Shown: positions 8,633 to 15,988, counted from the first letter of the stretch. The stretch: 44,758 bases of DNA from Pseudomonadota bacterium (GCA_018818835.1 JAHIRD010000100.1:1-44758), one strand, 5' to 3'. The notes: a model not told the origin generated them from the sequence alone. Translations and numbers: made by a program.

Positions 8633-8833
8633 CATATTGACATTTCACCTTTTTTTTTATACGCTATAATCATCCATAAACGCCATGCCTGCATAGCATA
8701 GTCTATACCATCATTACCCGGCAATTCTTCTTAGGCGTTCTTAAAGCAACTGACGACACAAATGATACTCTGTATGCCCTTTCGCAGGACCTGACGTTTT
8801 AAATCGAACCTTTTAAACAGAAAGAGTCGTGTC

Positions 8834-9256
8834 ATGATTGATTCCAAAAGGGTCTATACCCGAAAAAAAATAGTCATCCCATTTACGTTTTACCCAGATA
8901 ACGTTCCTGCGGTGGCATCCCCCACCCAGGCGCTGCCCGTTTCCCCCCAGGGGATTATTAAAAAAGAATTTTTTGGCGCTGCCATGAAAGATTCCTGTTC
9001 TGACGGATTCAGTTTTATCACAGAAAAGAAACTTGATCCGGGAACTGAAATCGAGGCTAAGATGGTAAACTTCATGCCCTTGGATCTGGGGGGACAAAAG
9101 CTTGATGAATGCCAGGCAAAGGTAAAGTGGTGCCGGGAAAACCGGCGTGTGGGTGAGACAACCTGCTATGACGTGGGTGTACAGAAGATACGAAAGGACA
9201 ATCTGCCCATCATTGATCTAAAAAACCCGAATTTCGCTTCGATGAAATGCGTGTAG
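8834..9256 (+). CDS. PilZ-like domain protein, possible c-di-GMP receptor
   Basis: A 140-residue soluble protein. RVYTR at residues 6-10 fits the RxxxR half of the PilZ c-di-GMP motif. DSCSDG at 53-58 is close to the D/NxSxxG half but has Cys in the Ser position. The spacing between the halves (about 45 residues) is longer than in a minimal PilZ domain because of a Pro-rich insertion near 22-40. The rest is consistent with a small beta-barrel (FSFITEKKLDPGTEIEAKM). AAAGAG precedes the ATG. It ends a few bases from the convergent 9266-9541 gene. Known PilZ proteins relay c-di-GMP to motility or polysaccharide machinery. With the altered motif, binding is possible but not certain. Confidence 0.6.
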   Translation: MIDSKRVYTRKKIVIPFTFYPDNVPAVASPTQALPVSPQGIIKKEFFGAAMKDSCSDGFSFITEKKLDPGTEIEAKMVNFMPLDLGGQKLDECQAKVKWCRENRRVGETTCYDVGVQKIRKDNLPIIDLKNPNFASMKCV

Positions 9257-9265
9257 CCCTAAAAA

Positions 9266-9541
9266 TCAATGAAGGTAGCGCTGATCCTCGGGTTTCGCAT
9301 CATTATAAAAATCGGCAAGAACATCCTTATGGAATTCATTGGCCGGGAATTCTTCACTCTGCTGCACGTCTTTTTTAAATACATCATAAATTCTGTGGAT
9401 GTCCTCGATTGTCACATTATCCATGCGTAACATGGACAACACCCTGAGTATCTTCAAAAGACCATAAATCGCCATAAACGCACAAAAAACAAGAACAACC
9501 ACAACCGTAACGTTCATGGACATGCTGGGATAAGCCGCCAT
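9266..9541 (-). CDS. Small protein with one membrane segment, family unknown
   Basis: A 91-residue protein. I chose ATG 9541 because the GAAAGGG Shine-Dalgarno stretch lies about 8 bases away, while it sits too close to the ATG at 9547. One strongly hydrophobic segment (about residues 9-32, rich in Val) is followed by a charged cytoplasmic or periplasmic tail of about 58 residues (MDNVTIEDIHRIYDVFKKD...). There is no catalytic motif. It is convergent with the PilZ-like gene with a 9-base gap. I do not recognise it. It could be a small membrane adaptor. Confidence 0.6.
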   Translation of the reverse strand: MAAYPSMSMNVTVVVVLVFCAFMAIYGLLKILRVLSMLRMDNVTIEDIHRIYDVFKKDVQQSEEFPANEFHKDVLADFYNDAKPEDQRYLH

Positions 9542-9670
9542 TTTCATCACCCTTTCGTTGTTGAAAAACAAAACCCTAAAATAAACATTTTAATGGTATC
9601 GTCTTCAGGTCGATAATTCTTGACATAAAATATAAAAACCGAATCTATGATAAAGCATCAAACCCTACTT

Positions 9671-9733
9671 CCCATTTGTCCAGCTTTTTAAGCGTGTCCT
9701 CGCAGAGGCGAGGATGCTGGCCGCCGGAAGCAT
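9671..9733 (+). repeat. R3 dispersed repeat, copy 2 (internally shortened)
   Basis: Carries CCCATTTG joined directly to TCCAGCTTTTTAAGC, then TGTCCTCGCAGAGGCGAGGA, then GCTGGCCGCCGGAAGC. It lacks the GCCTTGGCGA block found in the copies at 864 and 15325. Confidence 0.65.
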
Positions 9734-9737
9734 ATTC

Positions 9738-9776
9738 CTTCGTGTTCTTCAGCGACCAACGGGAGCGGGTGGTTGA
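9738..9776 (-). repeat. R2 repeat (CACGAAG type), reversed
   Basis: Read on the minus strand: AACCACCCGCTCCCG, then TTGGTCGCTGAAG, then AACACGAAGG. This is the same order of blocks as 15017-15064, 15741-15792, 27527-27575 and 27681-27729. Confidence 0.65.
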
Positions 9777-9782
9777 TAATAT

Positions 9783-9812
9783 CATGTTCCCATGCTGGTG
9801 CCTGGGAACATG
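9783..9812. repeat. Perfect 10-bp hairpin, GTTCCCA type
   Basis: CATGTTCCCA (9783-9792) pairs with TGGGAACATG (9803-9812) across a 10-base loop. The loop and arms recall the CCCAGGC/GCCTGGG hairpins at 15091-15155. There is no T-run, so it is not a classic terminator. Confidence 0.6.
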
Positions 9813-9860
9813 TATGATTTACCCCGTGAATGCATAATAAAAAAACAGGCCGTCAGCGGA

Positions 9861-11186
9861 TCAGGGTTTTAAGGTGTTGAACACCAGTCCCGTAAGCGCT
9901 TTGGGATAAAAATACGTGGTCTTCCTGGGCATGGTCTGACCGCTTTCGGCAATATCCTGAACCTGGCTGATTTTTGTGGAATTCAGGATAAAAGCCACCT
10001 CGCATTTCCCTTTAATCACAGCCTCTGCCGCATGCCTGTCACTTTCGGAATAGGTAATCAGCTTTTCTTCATCCAATGCAGCCTGTGAAAGGTTCAGCAT
10101 GTCAAGAAGGACCAGCTGGGTCAGCACCGTAACATCCAGCCCCCTCAGGGTCGCTGGAATGACTCCCTCGAATTTTTCATCCATCACCCCGGGTTTCAGG
10201 GACAAGACATAAAACGTCTTGTGATTTTTAATAAGCACTCCCAGGGTTGTCCGGTCCTGATTCGCCTTAAGGGCTTTGCGGAATCGCTCCAGGGACGTCT
10301 CAAAATGATCGGCAAAAGGAATCTCTTCCACATCGAAATAGACTCGGGCCTTTTCTATAAGCTGGGAAAGGGACTGGGGATCCACATGATTTAACAGTCT
10401 ATGGGTGGGAAAGATGATCAGCCCGGGATCTTCCATGCTCGTCAGATACATCATGATGGCATTGGCCGGGTGATCATCGGAAAACGAAGGGTCTGTTTCC
10501 TTGAGAAAATCCCTGTAGGTCAATGCGGTTTCATAACGGTGATGGCCATCGGCAATAAACAGCTTTTTGTCGTTCATCTGCTCTTGAACCCACGTAATTA
10601 CCGGAGCATCGGTGATTTTCCACAGGCAATGACGTTCCCCCACATCATCCACCACATCAATGGCCGGTTTTTTACCCTCTACAGCATGTTTCAGAGCATC
10701 CAGAATGCCACACTGATCCGAATAGATGGAAAAAATCTGACTGAAATTGGCTTTACAGATTTTCATAAGCCCCAAACGTTCTGATTTCACCTTTGAAAAT
10801 GTCTGCTCATGGGGAAGAATCACGCCCTTGTCAAAGGTTTCGAGCATGACCTGGGTGATCAGGCCGTAGCGGGTCACGGTTTTTTCTTCCACGTGAAAGG
10901 ACACCGAACTAAGGTAAAGGGCCGGCTTATCATCACGGCTGAGAATCCCCTGGGCCTGCCATGCAGTGAAAAACTCTGCCGCCCTTGTATGACGGCTATT
11001 TTCCGGACTGTCATCCTCGTACATTTTACCCAGAATCAGACGGACAACATTCGTGTCATGGCGATCATAGAGCACATGTTGTTTTTCTTCCGAAATCACA
11101 TCATAGGGGGGCGCAACAACATCTGCAAGTTCACCGACCTTGTCCTTATTGTATAAGATCCCTTTAAAGGGAACAATCCGAGCCAT
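9861..11186 (-). CDS. DUF1015 family protein
   Basis: A 441-residue soluble protein. ATG 11186 is preferred: AGGAAAA lies just upstream, and the product then begins MARIVPFKGILYN, the typical start of DUF1015 proteins. Conserved family stretches are visible: VAPPYDVIS near residue 26, IADGHHRYETALTYRDF in the middle, and a C-terminal TTYFYPKALTGLVFNTL. The HHRYET motif suggests a metal- or nucleotide-linked activity, but the family's biochemical role is not established to my knowledge. In some genomes it sits near serine or phosphoserine genes. Here it is a monocistronic minus-strand gene next to tRNA-Ser and dnaX, which are divergent from it. Confidence 0.85.
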   Translation of the reverse strand: MARIVPFKGILYNKDKVGELADVVAPPYDVISEEKQHVLYDRHDTNVVRLILGKMYEDDSPENSRHTRAAEFFTAWQAQGILSRDDKPALYLSSVSFHVEEKTVTRYGLITQVMLETFDKGVILPHEQTFSKVKSERLGLMKICKANFSQIFSIYSDQCGILDALKHAVEGKKPAIDVVDDVGERHCLWKITDAPVITWVQEQMNDKKLFIADGHHRYETALTYRDFLKETDPSFSDDHPANAIMMYLTSMEDPGLIIFPTHRLLNHVDPQSLSQLIEKARVYFDVEEIPFADHFETSLERFRKALKANQDRTTLGVLIKNHKTFYVLSLKPGVMDEKFEGVIPATLRGLDVTVLTQLVLLDMLNLSQAALDEEKLITYSESDRHAAEAVIKGKCEVAFILNSTKISQVQDIAESGQTMPRKTTYFYPKALTGLVFNTLKP

Positions 11187-11577
11187 AGCATTTTTCCTAA
11201 AAAACCATTTGAGGTTGATATTCACCGGATCCCATGTTTAATCCGGCACGGGGAATTACCCGAACATTCTTTTAAAGATAAGGATCTGTAACACCATAAC
11301 AGTAACGTTCCCCAACTCGGTTTCCGATACAGAAAATCACCCTTAAAAAATTCAGTCAGCATCTGATACTAAAATCACAGGCTATGTTCAAGAAAAAATT
11401 CATAAAACAGTCCTTGACAAAGATTCGATCCGAAGATATTGTTTCACCCCGTTCGGTATAAAACCTTGAACAGGGCTGCCGGACACGGTTGGGCAGAGGG
11501 TTTTCAAACACGTTTGACATACCCAAAGAGATATTGCCAAACCACCATGAAGCTGGTATATGTTTTTTTTACGATAC
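11187..11577. other. Divergent intergenic region before tRNA-Ser/dnaX
   Basis: About 390 bases between the DUF1015 gene and the tRNA. It holds the tRNA promoter (11534-11562) and a second, well-formed candidate further up: TTGACA (11414-11419), 17-base spacer, TATTGT (11437-11442). No gene is seen. Confidence 0.5.
11534..11562 (+). promoter_or_regulatory. Promoter of tRNA-Ser
   Basis: TTGCCA (11534-11539), 17-base spacer, TATATG (11557-11562). The expected start point is about 8 bases before the mature tRNA at 11578. Confidence 0.55.
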
Positions 11578-11667
11578 GGAGAGATGTCCGAGTGGCTGAA
11601 GGAGCACGCTTGGAAAGCGTGTGTACTTTAACAGGTACCGAGAGTTCGAATCTCTCTCTCTCCGCCA
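11578..11667 (+). tRNA. tRNA-Ser (anticodon GGA)
   Basis: A complete class II tRNA with encoded CCA. The acceptor stem GGAGAGA (11578-11584) pairs with TCTCTCC (11657-11663), followed by G73 and CCA (11665-11667). The anticodon stem is CACGC/GCGTG with loop TTGGAAA, so the anticodon is GGA, reading UCC and UCU serine codons. A long variable arm (about GTGTACTTTAACAGGTACCG) is typical of tRNA-Ser, and the T loop reads TTCGAAT. tRNA-Ser upstream of dnaX and recR is a known arrangement in other bacteria. Confidence 0.97.
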
Positions 11668-11716
11668 TTTTAAAAAAACATCCGGTTTGATAATCTGTTT
11701 TTTAAGCGGCTGTGAT

Positions 11717-11749
11717 AAACCCGGATTTCCATCGAAGTCCGGGTTTTTT
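11717..11749 (+). terminator. Terminator between tRNA-Ser and dnaX
   Basis: AAACCCGGA (11717-11725) pairs with TCCGGGTTT (11738-11746), followed by T to 11749. A second, weaker candidate is TCTTCG/CGAAGA (11770-11795) followed by TTTTTT. Together these suggest that dnaX has its own promoter. Confidence 0.8.
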
Positions 11750-11866
11750 CGTTTATAATACCGGATCATTCTTCGGCAATGCCCCGGGTCGAAGATTTTT
11801 TGATAATCGGTTTACCCGATGGCGGGACAGTCGGTGGGTCACAACCAAGCCCTGGAAGCAGAGACT

Positions 11867-13603
11867 ATGTCATATCTCGTTCTTGCACGAAAATACAGGC
11901 CACAGACCTTTGAAGACGTGGTGGGGCAATCCCATGTGACAACGACCCTTGCCAATGCCATCACATCGGACCGTGTGGCCCATGCCATCCTTTTTTCCGG
12001 CCCCAGGGGCACGGGCAAAACAACCGTGGCCCGCATTCTTGCCAAAACTGTCAACTGCATGGCCAACAGGGAAATTCCCTCGGCTGTTCCTTGCAATACC
12101 TGCCGGTCCTGCATTGAAATCACCTCGGGCAGCGCCGTGGATGTCTTTGAGATCGATGGGGCATCCAACAACAGCGTGGACCAGATCCGTGAGCTTCGTG
12201 ACAATGTGCGTTATATGCCGGCCCACAGCCCATATAAAATTTACATTATCGACGAAGTTCACATGCTGAGCCTGGCTGCGTTCAACGCTCTTCTGAAAAC
12301 CCTGGAGGAGCCGCCCGCCCATGTAAAATTCATGTTCGCCACCACCGAACCCCATAAAATTCCCATCACCATCCTTTCACGGTGCCAGCGCCACGATATG
12401 CGCCGGGTGGATCTGGACCTGGTTTCAGCCCATCTGCTTAACCTGTGCCGGAAAGAACATGTGACAGTGGAAGATAAGAGCCTTTCCCTGATCGCCCAGG
12501 AATCCGGAGGATCTGTCCGGGATGCCTTGAGCCTCCTGGACCAGGTGATCAGTTCTTCCATGGGAGACGTGGGCCATGACCAGGTCCTAAGCATCCTTGG
12601 AACCGTGGACCGAAAAAACATTTTTGATCTGTCTCTTGCCATTCTCAGTCGGAATATCCCCCGGGTTCTTGACCTGATCGATGAAATATACACACGGGGG
12701 CATGACCTGAAAAAGCTTTACGCCAAAATCACAGAGCACTTCAGGAACCTTATGATCGTCAAGATGACAAAGGACAGTGCCAGGCTGGTTGACGTGCCCT
12801 CCCATGAACTTTCGGACATGAAACGCCAGGTGGAATCCGTTTCCTCTGTTTATCTGACCCAGATCATGGACATGCTCTTTGCAGAAGAGTCTCGAATACG
12901 GTTTGCAAGCCAGGCCCGGTTCGCCCTTGAAATGGCCCTGATTAAAATTCTCCAGGTGGAACCGGCCCTCAGCATCGAAACCCTGATTGAAAAACTTGAT
13001 AAGCTCAGGGATGGCGTGTCTGACGAGATACCGTCGAACCCGTCTCCCCTGTCATCGCCAGACCATCCCTACACAGGGCCATCCGGGTCCATACCAGTCA
13101 GCAGGGTCAGTGAAAGCAATCATGGGGCATGGCAGGATACAGGCACTCCTTCATCAGAACCCAATGGCAGGCAGCTGCCCCAGGGCCAACCCGTTCCCAA
13201 CAGGACGTCCGGATTTAACCCGGCAGACTCCTTGGACATGTCATGGCAAAAATTTCTTGCTTGGTTCACCGCCTCAAACCCGGCCCTTGCCCCAAGCCTA
13301 TCCCAGAGCAGACTAACTGCGTTATCACCCCAAGGATTGACCGCTGAAATCGGTGGAAGCAATTTCAATATCCAGCGCATTGGCCATGAGAAGAACAAAG
13401 CCATTCTCACCGGAGCCTGCCAGGAATTTTTCAACCACCAAGGGTCTGTTACCCTGATCCCCAATTATGACAGCGTGGATTCAAATCAAAAAAAAAAAGA
13501 ACTGAATGATCAACTTAAACAGGAAACCCAGACCAATCCCGTTGTTTCCGAGGCCATTAAGGTCTTTGAGGGCAACGTGGACATCACGATTATAGGAGGA
13601 TAA
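11867..13603 (+). CDS. dnaX: DNA polymerase III subunit gamma/tau
   Basis: A 578-residue clamp-loader ATPase. ATG 11867 gives the standard start MSYLVLARKYRPQTF. Seen in order: Walker A GPRGTGKTT (45-53), a four-cysteine zinc module (Cys64, 76, 79, 82), Walker B IIDEVHML (127-134), the sensor-1/arginine-finger region ILSRCQRHD, then helical domain III and a Pro/Ser-rich linker (about 405-460) before a C-terminal tau-like domain. It loads the beta clamp and couples the polymerase to the helicase. ybaB follows after 3 bases, then recR, the widespread dnaX-ybaB-recR order. An 11-base A run at 13488-13498 lies in the coding sequence (residues 541-544). Slippage there in either direction reaches a stop within four codons, removing about 34 residues. 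Confidence 0.97.
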   Translation: MSYLVLARKYRPQTFEDVVGQSHVTTTLANAITSDRVAHAILFSGPRGTGKTTVARILAKTVNCMANREIPSAVPCNTCRSCIEITSGSAVDVFEIDGASNNSVDQIRELRDNVRYMPAHSPYKIYIIDEVHMLSLAAFNALLKTLEEPPAHVKFMFATTEPHKIPITILSRCQRHDMRRVDLDLVSAHLLNLCRKEHVTVEDKSLSLIAQESGGSVRDALSLLDQVISSSMGDVGHDQVLSILGTVDRKNIFDLSLAILSRNIPRVLDLIDEIYTRGHDLKKLYAKITEHFRNLMIVKMTKDSARLVDVPSHELSDMKRQVESVSSVYLTQIMDMLFAEESRIRFASQARFALEMALIKILQVEPALSIETLIEKLDKLRDGVSDEIPSNPSPLSSPDHPYTGPSGSIPVSRVSESNHGAWQDTGTPSSEPNGRQLPQGQPVPNRTSGFNPADSLDMSWQKFLAWFTASNPALAPSLSQSRLTALSPQGLTAEIGGSNFNIQRIGHEKNKAILTGACQEFFNHQGSVTLIPNYDSVDSNQKKKELNDQLKQETQTNPVVSEAIKVFEGNVDITIIGG

Positions 13604-13606
13604 ACC

Positions 13607-13927
13607 ATGAAAAATATGGGCAACATGGGCAATATGATGAAGCAGGCCCAGAAACTTCAGGCCAAAATGATGAAGCTGCAAGAGGAACTGGCGGAAAAAA
13701 CCGTGGATGCTGCAGCCGGAGGCGGTATGGTCAAAGTTGTCGCCAATGGAAAACAGCAGATCATCTCCATTACCATTGAAAAAGAAGTGGTTGACCCTGA
13801 AGATGTTGAAATGCTTCAGGATCTCGTGACAGCCGCCGTCAATGACGCCCTGACTAAATCCCAGGAAATGGTATCCGGTCAGATGAGCAAACTTACAGGT
13901 GGTATGAATATTCCGGGACTGATGTAA
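13607..13927 (+). CDS. ybaB: Nucleoid-associated protein, YbaB/EbfC family
   Basis: A 106-residue protein with the family's Met/Gln/Lys-rich N-terminal helix ([22 protein letters not shown]), a central beta-sheet ([21 protein letters not shown]) and a C-terminal helix ending in a Gly/Met-rich tail. These small dimers bind DNA and are usually encoded between dnaX and recR, as here. An excellent ribosome-binding site (TAGGAGG) lies 7 bases before the ATG, and the gap to dnaX is 3 bases, so it is co-translated with dnaX in one operon. Confidence 0.96.
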   Translation: MKNMGNMGNMMKQAQKLQAKMMKLQEELAEKTVDAAAGGGMVKVVANGKQQIISITIEKEVVDPEDVEMLQDLVTAAVNDALTKSQEMVSGQMSKLTGGMNIPGLM

Positions 13928-13929
13928 GC

Positions 13930-14529
13930 ATGAATCACTACCCCAGGTCTGTTTTGAGCCTGATCGACAGTTTTGCAAAACTTCCCGGCATCGGCAAAAA
14001 AACAGCCGAACGGCTAACCCTTCATGTCCTGCGTGCCCCCCGGAAAGAAGCTGAACAGCTGGCCAGAAACATCCTGGAGCTCAAAGACAAGATGCGGCTC
14101 TGCTCATGCTGCTTTTCCCTGAGCGAAGAAGACGTGTGTGCCATATGCAGCCATCCGTCACGCAGCAGACAGATCATCTGTGTGGTGGAAAGGCCATCGG
14201 ACATGGCCGCCATTGAAAAATCCGGGGCATACAAGGGCCTTTACCATATTCTCCAGGGGGTTTTGTCCCCCATGGACAACATGGGGCCAGATGATATACG
14301 AATCCATGAACTCCTGTCACGGGTCGCATCCGGAGGTGTCACGGAAGTGATCCTGGCCACAAGCACAAATGTTGAAGGGGAATCCACGGCCCATTATATT
14401 TCAAAAAAGCTCAAACCCTTCCCCATCAAAGTCACCCGAATCGCCTCGGGTGTCCCCATCGGTGGGGATTTGAAATACGTGGATCCTGTCACCTTGAAAC
14501 GGGCCATGGAGGCACGACGTGATACATAA
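13930..14529 (+). CDS. recR: Recombination mediator protein
   Basis: A 199-residue protein, the standard RecR length. It has a helix-hairpin-helix (FAKLPGIGKKTAERL, about 15-29), a C4 zinc finger (Cys58, Cys61, Cys70, Cys73), a Toprim domain from about 79 (VVERPSDMAAIEKSGAYKGLYHIL...GVLSPMDNMGPDDI) and a C-terminal Walker-B-like stretch. With RecO/RecF it loads RecA on gapped DNA. It starts 2 bases after the ybaB stop. The next gene overlaps its end by 11 bases, so the operon continues. Confidence 0.97.
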   Translation: MNHYPRSVLSLIDSFAKLPGIGKKTAERLTLHVLRAPRKEAEQLARNILELKDKMRLCSCCFSLSEEDVCAICSHPSRSRQIICVVERPSDMAAIEKSGAYKGLYHILQGVLSPMDNMGPDDIRIHELLSRVASGGVTEVILATSTNVEGESTAHYISKKLKPFPIKVTRIASGVPIGGDLKYVDPVTLKRAMEARRDT

Positions 14530-14953
14530 AACCTTGACGCCTGACGATATTTTTCAATGCAAGCAATGCGGGGACTGCTGCACAGGATATGGGGGGACCT
14601 ATTTGAGCCCCGGAGATATCCGAGATATCGCCGAATTCATTCAAACAGACTCCGAACAATTCCTCGAAAAATACTGCCAGTCATCCGGTGGACGGCCGGT
14701 GATCCGGGTGGGCCCATCGGGAAAATGCGTTTTTTTCCATGATGAAACACAATGCACGATTCATCCGGTCAAACCCCGGATGTGCCGGGCCTGGCCTTTT
14801 ATCGATGCCATTTTAAAAGCCCCCGGAAACTGGAACATCATGGGCCAGGCCTGCCCCGGGATCAAAACCGGTGTTCCCCATGACCAGGTCCAGGCCTGTG
14901 TGAAAAAAGAAGTTGAGGCCCTGGATAAGGCCCGGAAAGATGCAGATAAATAG
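14519..14953 (+). CDS. YkgJ-type cysteine-cluster protein
   Basis: A 144-residue soluble protein. CKQCGDCC (Cys14, 17, 20, 21) begins the YkgJ/UPF0153 signature CxxCxxCC. Later cysteines at 70, 79, 89 (in PRMCRAWPF) and 112 (ACPGIK) complete the usual set, which is thought to hold zinc or an Fe-S cluster. The function of the family is not settled. The start overlaps the recR end by 11 bases, which implies translational coupling in the dnaX-ybaB-recR operon. It is the last gene of the operon. The repeat nest begins about 65 bases downstream. Confidence 0.88.
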   Translation: MIHKTLTPDDIFQCKQCGDCCTGYGGTYLSPGDIRDIAEFIQTDSEQFLEKYCQSSGGRPVIRVGPSGKCVFFHDETQCTIHPVKPRMCRAWPFIDAILKAPGNWNIMGQACPGIKTGVPHDQVQACVKKEVEALDKARKDADK

Positions 14954-15016
14954 GCCTTTCGTGAGCTTTGCGAAATATTCCGGCTTCAGGATAAAAACCC
15001 AGGTATAATTTTATAT

Positions 15017-15064
15017 TAACCACCCGCTCCCGGTGGTCGCTGAAGCACACGAAGAAGAAGAAAA
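15017..15064 (+). repeat. R2 repeat (CACGAAG type)
   Basis: AACCACCCGCTCCCG, GTGGTCGCTGAAG, then CACACGAAGAAGAAG. It is followed by AAATAATTT, as is the copy at 15741. Confidence 0.65.
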
Positions 15065-15090
15065 TAATTTCCCTGCCGTACTCTTCTTGC

Positions 15091-15155
15091 TCCCAGGCTC
15101 CTGCCTGGGAGTGTATACCCCATGGCTCCAGCCATGCCTCTGGAGGCAAGAGCCT
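15091..15155. repeat. Tandem hairpins of the CCCAGGCTCC type
   Basis: TCCCAGGC/GCCTGGGA (15091-15110) is followed by CATGGC/GCCATG (15121-15136). A further AGCCTGGGA at about 15151-15159 can pair with the first arm instead. Similar GTTCCCAGGCTCC hairpins are, to my knowledge, widespread dispersed repeats in several bacterial phyla. Confidence 0.6.
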
Positions 15156-15194
15156 GGGAACAATGCCGCAAAGCCGCCCCATAAACAATTAAGT

Positions 15195-15260
15195 CATAAG
15201 TCCTATGGGTCTTATAGGTCCCATAAGACCCATGAGACCTATAGGACTCATAGGACTTAT
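15195..15260. repeat. R1 period-9 array (7 units)
   Basis: Seven consecutive 9-nt units (CATAAGTCC, TATGGGTCT, TATAGGTCC, CATAAGACC, CATGAGACC, TATAGGACT, CATAGGACT) and a partial one. The consensus is YATRRGWCY. The units can pair with one another because GGTCC/GGACY alternate, so the array can fold on itself. It is the longest R1 array in the window. Confidence 0.85.
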
Positions 15261-15324
15261 GTCATTTTATCTCGTCTTTATCTGGGTATAGTTTCTGGCC
15301 ACGTTACTCGTCCCCAAGCCCCCA

Positions 15325-15386
15325 ACCCATTTGCGTGCCGTGCGAAGCCTTGGCGAAGACCGGCCCAGCTTTTTAAAAGCTGGCCG
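15325..15386 (+). repeat. R3 dispersed repeat, copy 3
   Basis: CCCATTTGCGTGCCGTGCGA, then AGCCTTGGCGAAGACCGG, then CCCAGCTTTTTAAAAGCTGG. It shares the first blocks with 864-958, and the last forms a hairpin (CCAGCTTTT/AAAAGCTGG). Confidence 0.65.
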
Positions 15387-15740
15387 TCGAAAACACGCTA
15401 TTTAATCCATCACATAAAACACCACCAACGCCGTCCCATGAAACAACCCATCGTAGGTCGGGTTGAGGAACGAAACCCGACAAATTGGTCCTCATCCCTA
15501 TAAAAGGATTCACCGTTCAAAAAAGGATAAAATCAAAATGACTTATTTCTAATCCACAAATCATCACATATGACCGATCATCATCACACTGTACACATAC
15601 GATACAATCCAGCCCCATCCCGGTGCGGACCCTGAAGGTCTTGGAATGTATGACATTGCGTTTGTTCATTCGATTATCCCAACACGTTCGATTTAAGTTG
15701 GATTTTTACTGGAGTTTCTTAGAGAACCGGTTTTATTTTT

Positions 15741-15792
15741 TCCCACCACCCGTTCGCAACGCTCACTGAAGGGCACGAAGAGCACGAAGAAA
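15741..15792 (+). repeat. R2 repeat (CACGAAG type)
   Basis: CCACCACCCGTTCGCAACGC, TCACTGAAGGG, then CACGAAGAGCACGAAGA, in which CACGAAGAG repeats with a 9-nt period. It is very close to 27681-27729. Confidence 0.75.
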
Positions 15793-15868
15793 AGCAAATA
15801 ATTTTAGCATGTTGTTCGTTTATGGCTTTAACTTCCAGCAAAAAAACTAAATTTTACGAGATAGTAGC

Positions 15869-15934
15869 ACAGTGCGGCAAAGCCACAACCAAAAAACGAT
15901 TCTCTATAGGTCCCATGGGTCTCATAGGACTTAT
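15869..15934 (+). repeat. R5 leader followed by an R1 period-9 array
   Basis: The leader CAGTGCGGCAAAGCCACAA with a CCAAAAAAC tail (15869-15898) is followed 6 bases later by three R1 units (15905-15931: TATAGGTCC, CATGGGTCT, CATAGGACT). The same leader stands before different period-9 arrays at 27472 and, on the other strand, at 44144. Confidence 0.75.
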
Positions 15935-15988
15935 GTTCTTTATCTGGGCCTGCTGTGTCTTTTAAGGGATGTCCCCAAAGCCACGTGT

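Larger units (their letters stand above)
8428..8833. other. Intergenic: terminator and a period-9 repeat
   Basis: About 400 bases. It holds a short hairpin TCCGGAGG/CCTCCGGA (about 8441-8464), the strong terminator at 8518-8558, four 9-nt repeat units at 8597-8632, and an AT-rich stretch (about 8637-8670, with TTGACA and TATAAT at a non-ideal spacing) that may carry the promoter of the PilZ-like gene. No gene is seen. Confidence 0.5.
9542..9860. other. Intergenic repeat cluster
   Basis: About 320 bases with no gene. In order it holds an R3 copy (9671-9733), a reversed R2 period-9 segment (9738-9776) and a perfect hairpin (9783-9812). The same three element types recur at 15.0-15.4 kb. Confidence 0.6.
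14954..15988. other. Large gene-free repeat nest
   Basis: More than 1 kb without a credible gene. In order it holds R2 (15017-15064), the CCCAGGC hairpins (15091-15155), an R5-like leader (about 15157-15190), R1 (15195-15260), R3 (15325-15386), a 16-mer shared with 44259 (15669-15684), R2 (15741-15792), the R5 leader (15869-15898) and R1 (15905-15934). Open frames through R1 encode three-residue periodic peptides and lack start signals. Confidence 0.65.

Noticed and set aside
11750-11866. Possible SRP RNA (ffs/scr) between tRNA-Ser and dnaX, as in other bacteria
   Set aside because: The conserved GGAA tetraloop region of SRP RNA (GTCAGGnCCGGAAGG) is not present. The GGAAGCAG seen just before the dnaX start is only its ribosome-binding region.
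15033-15503. Open frame of 156 codons through the R1 array
   Set aside because: It translates the 9-nt repeat as a three-residue periodic peptide. No start signal, and it runs through R2 and R3.
15541-15660. Minus-strand frame after the 16-mer TTCGATTATCCCAACA at 15669, in search of a second IVP remnant
   Set aside because: Only about 30 residues before a stop, with no resemblance to the IVP family.
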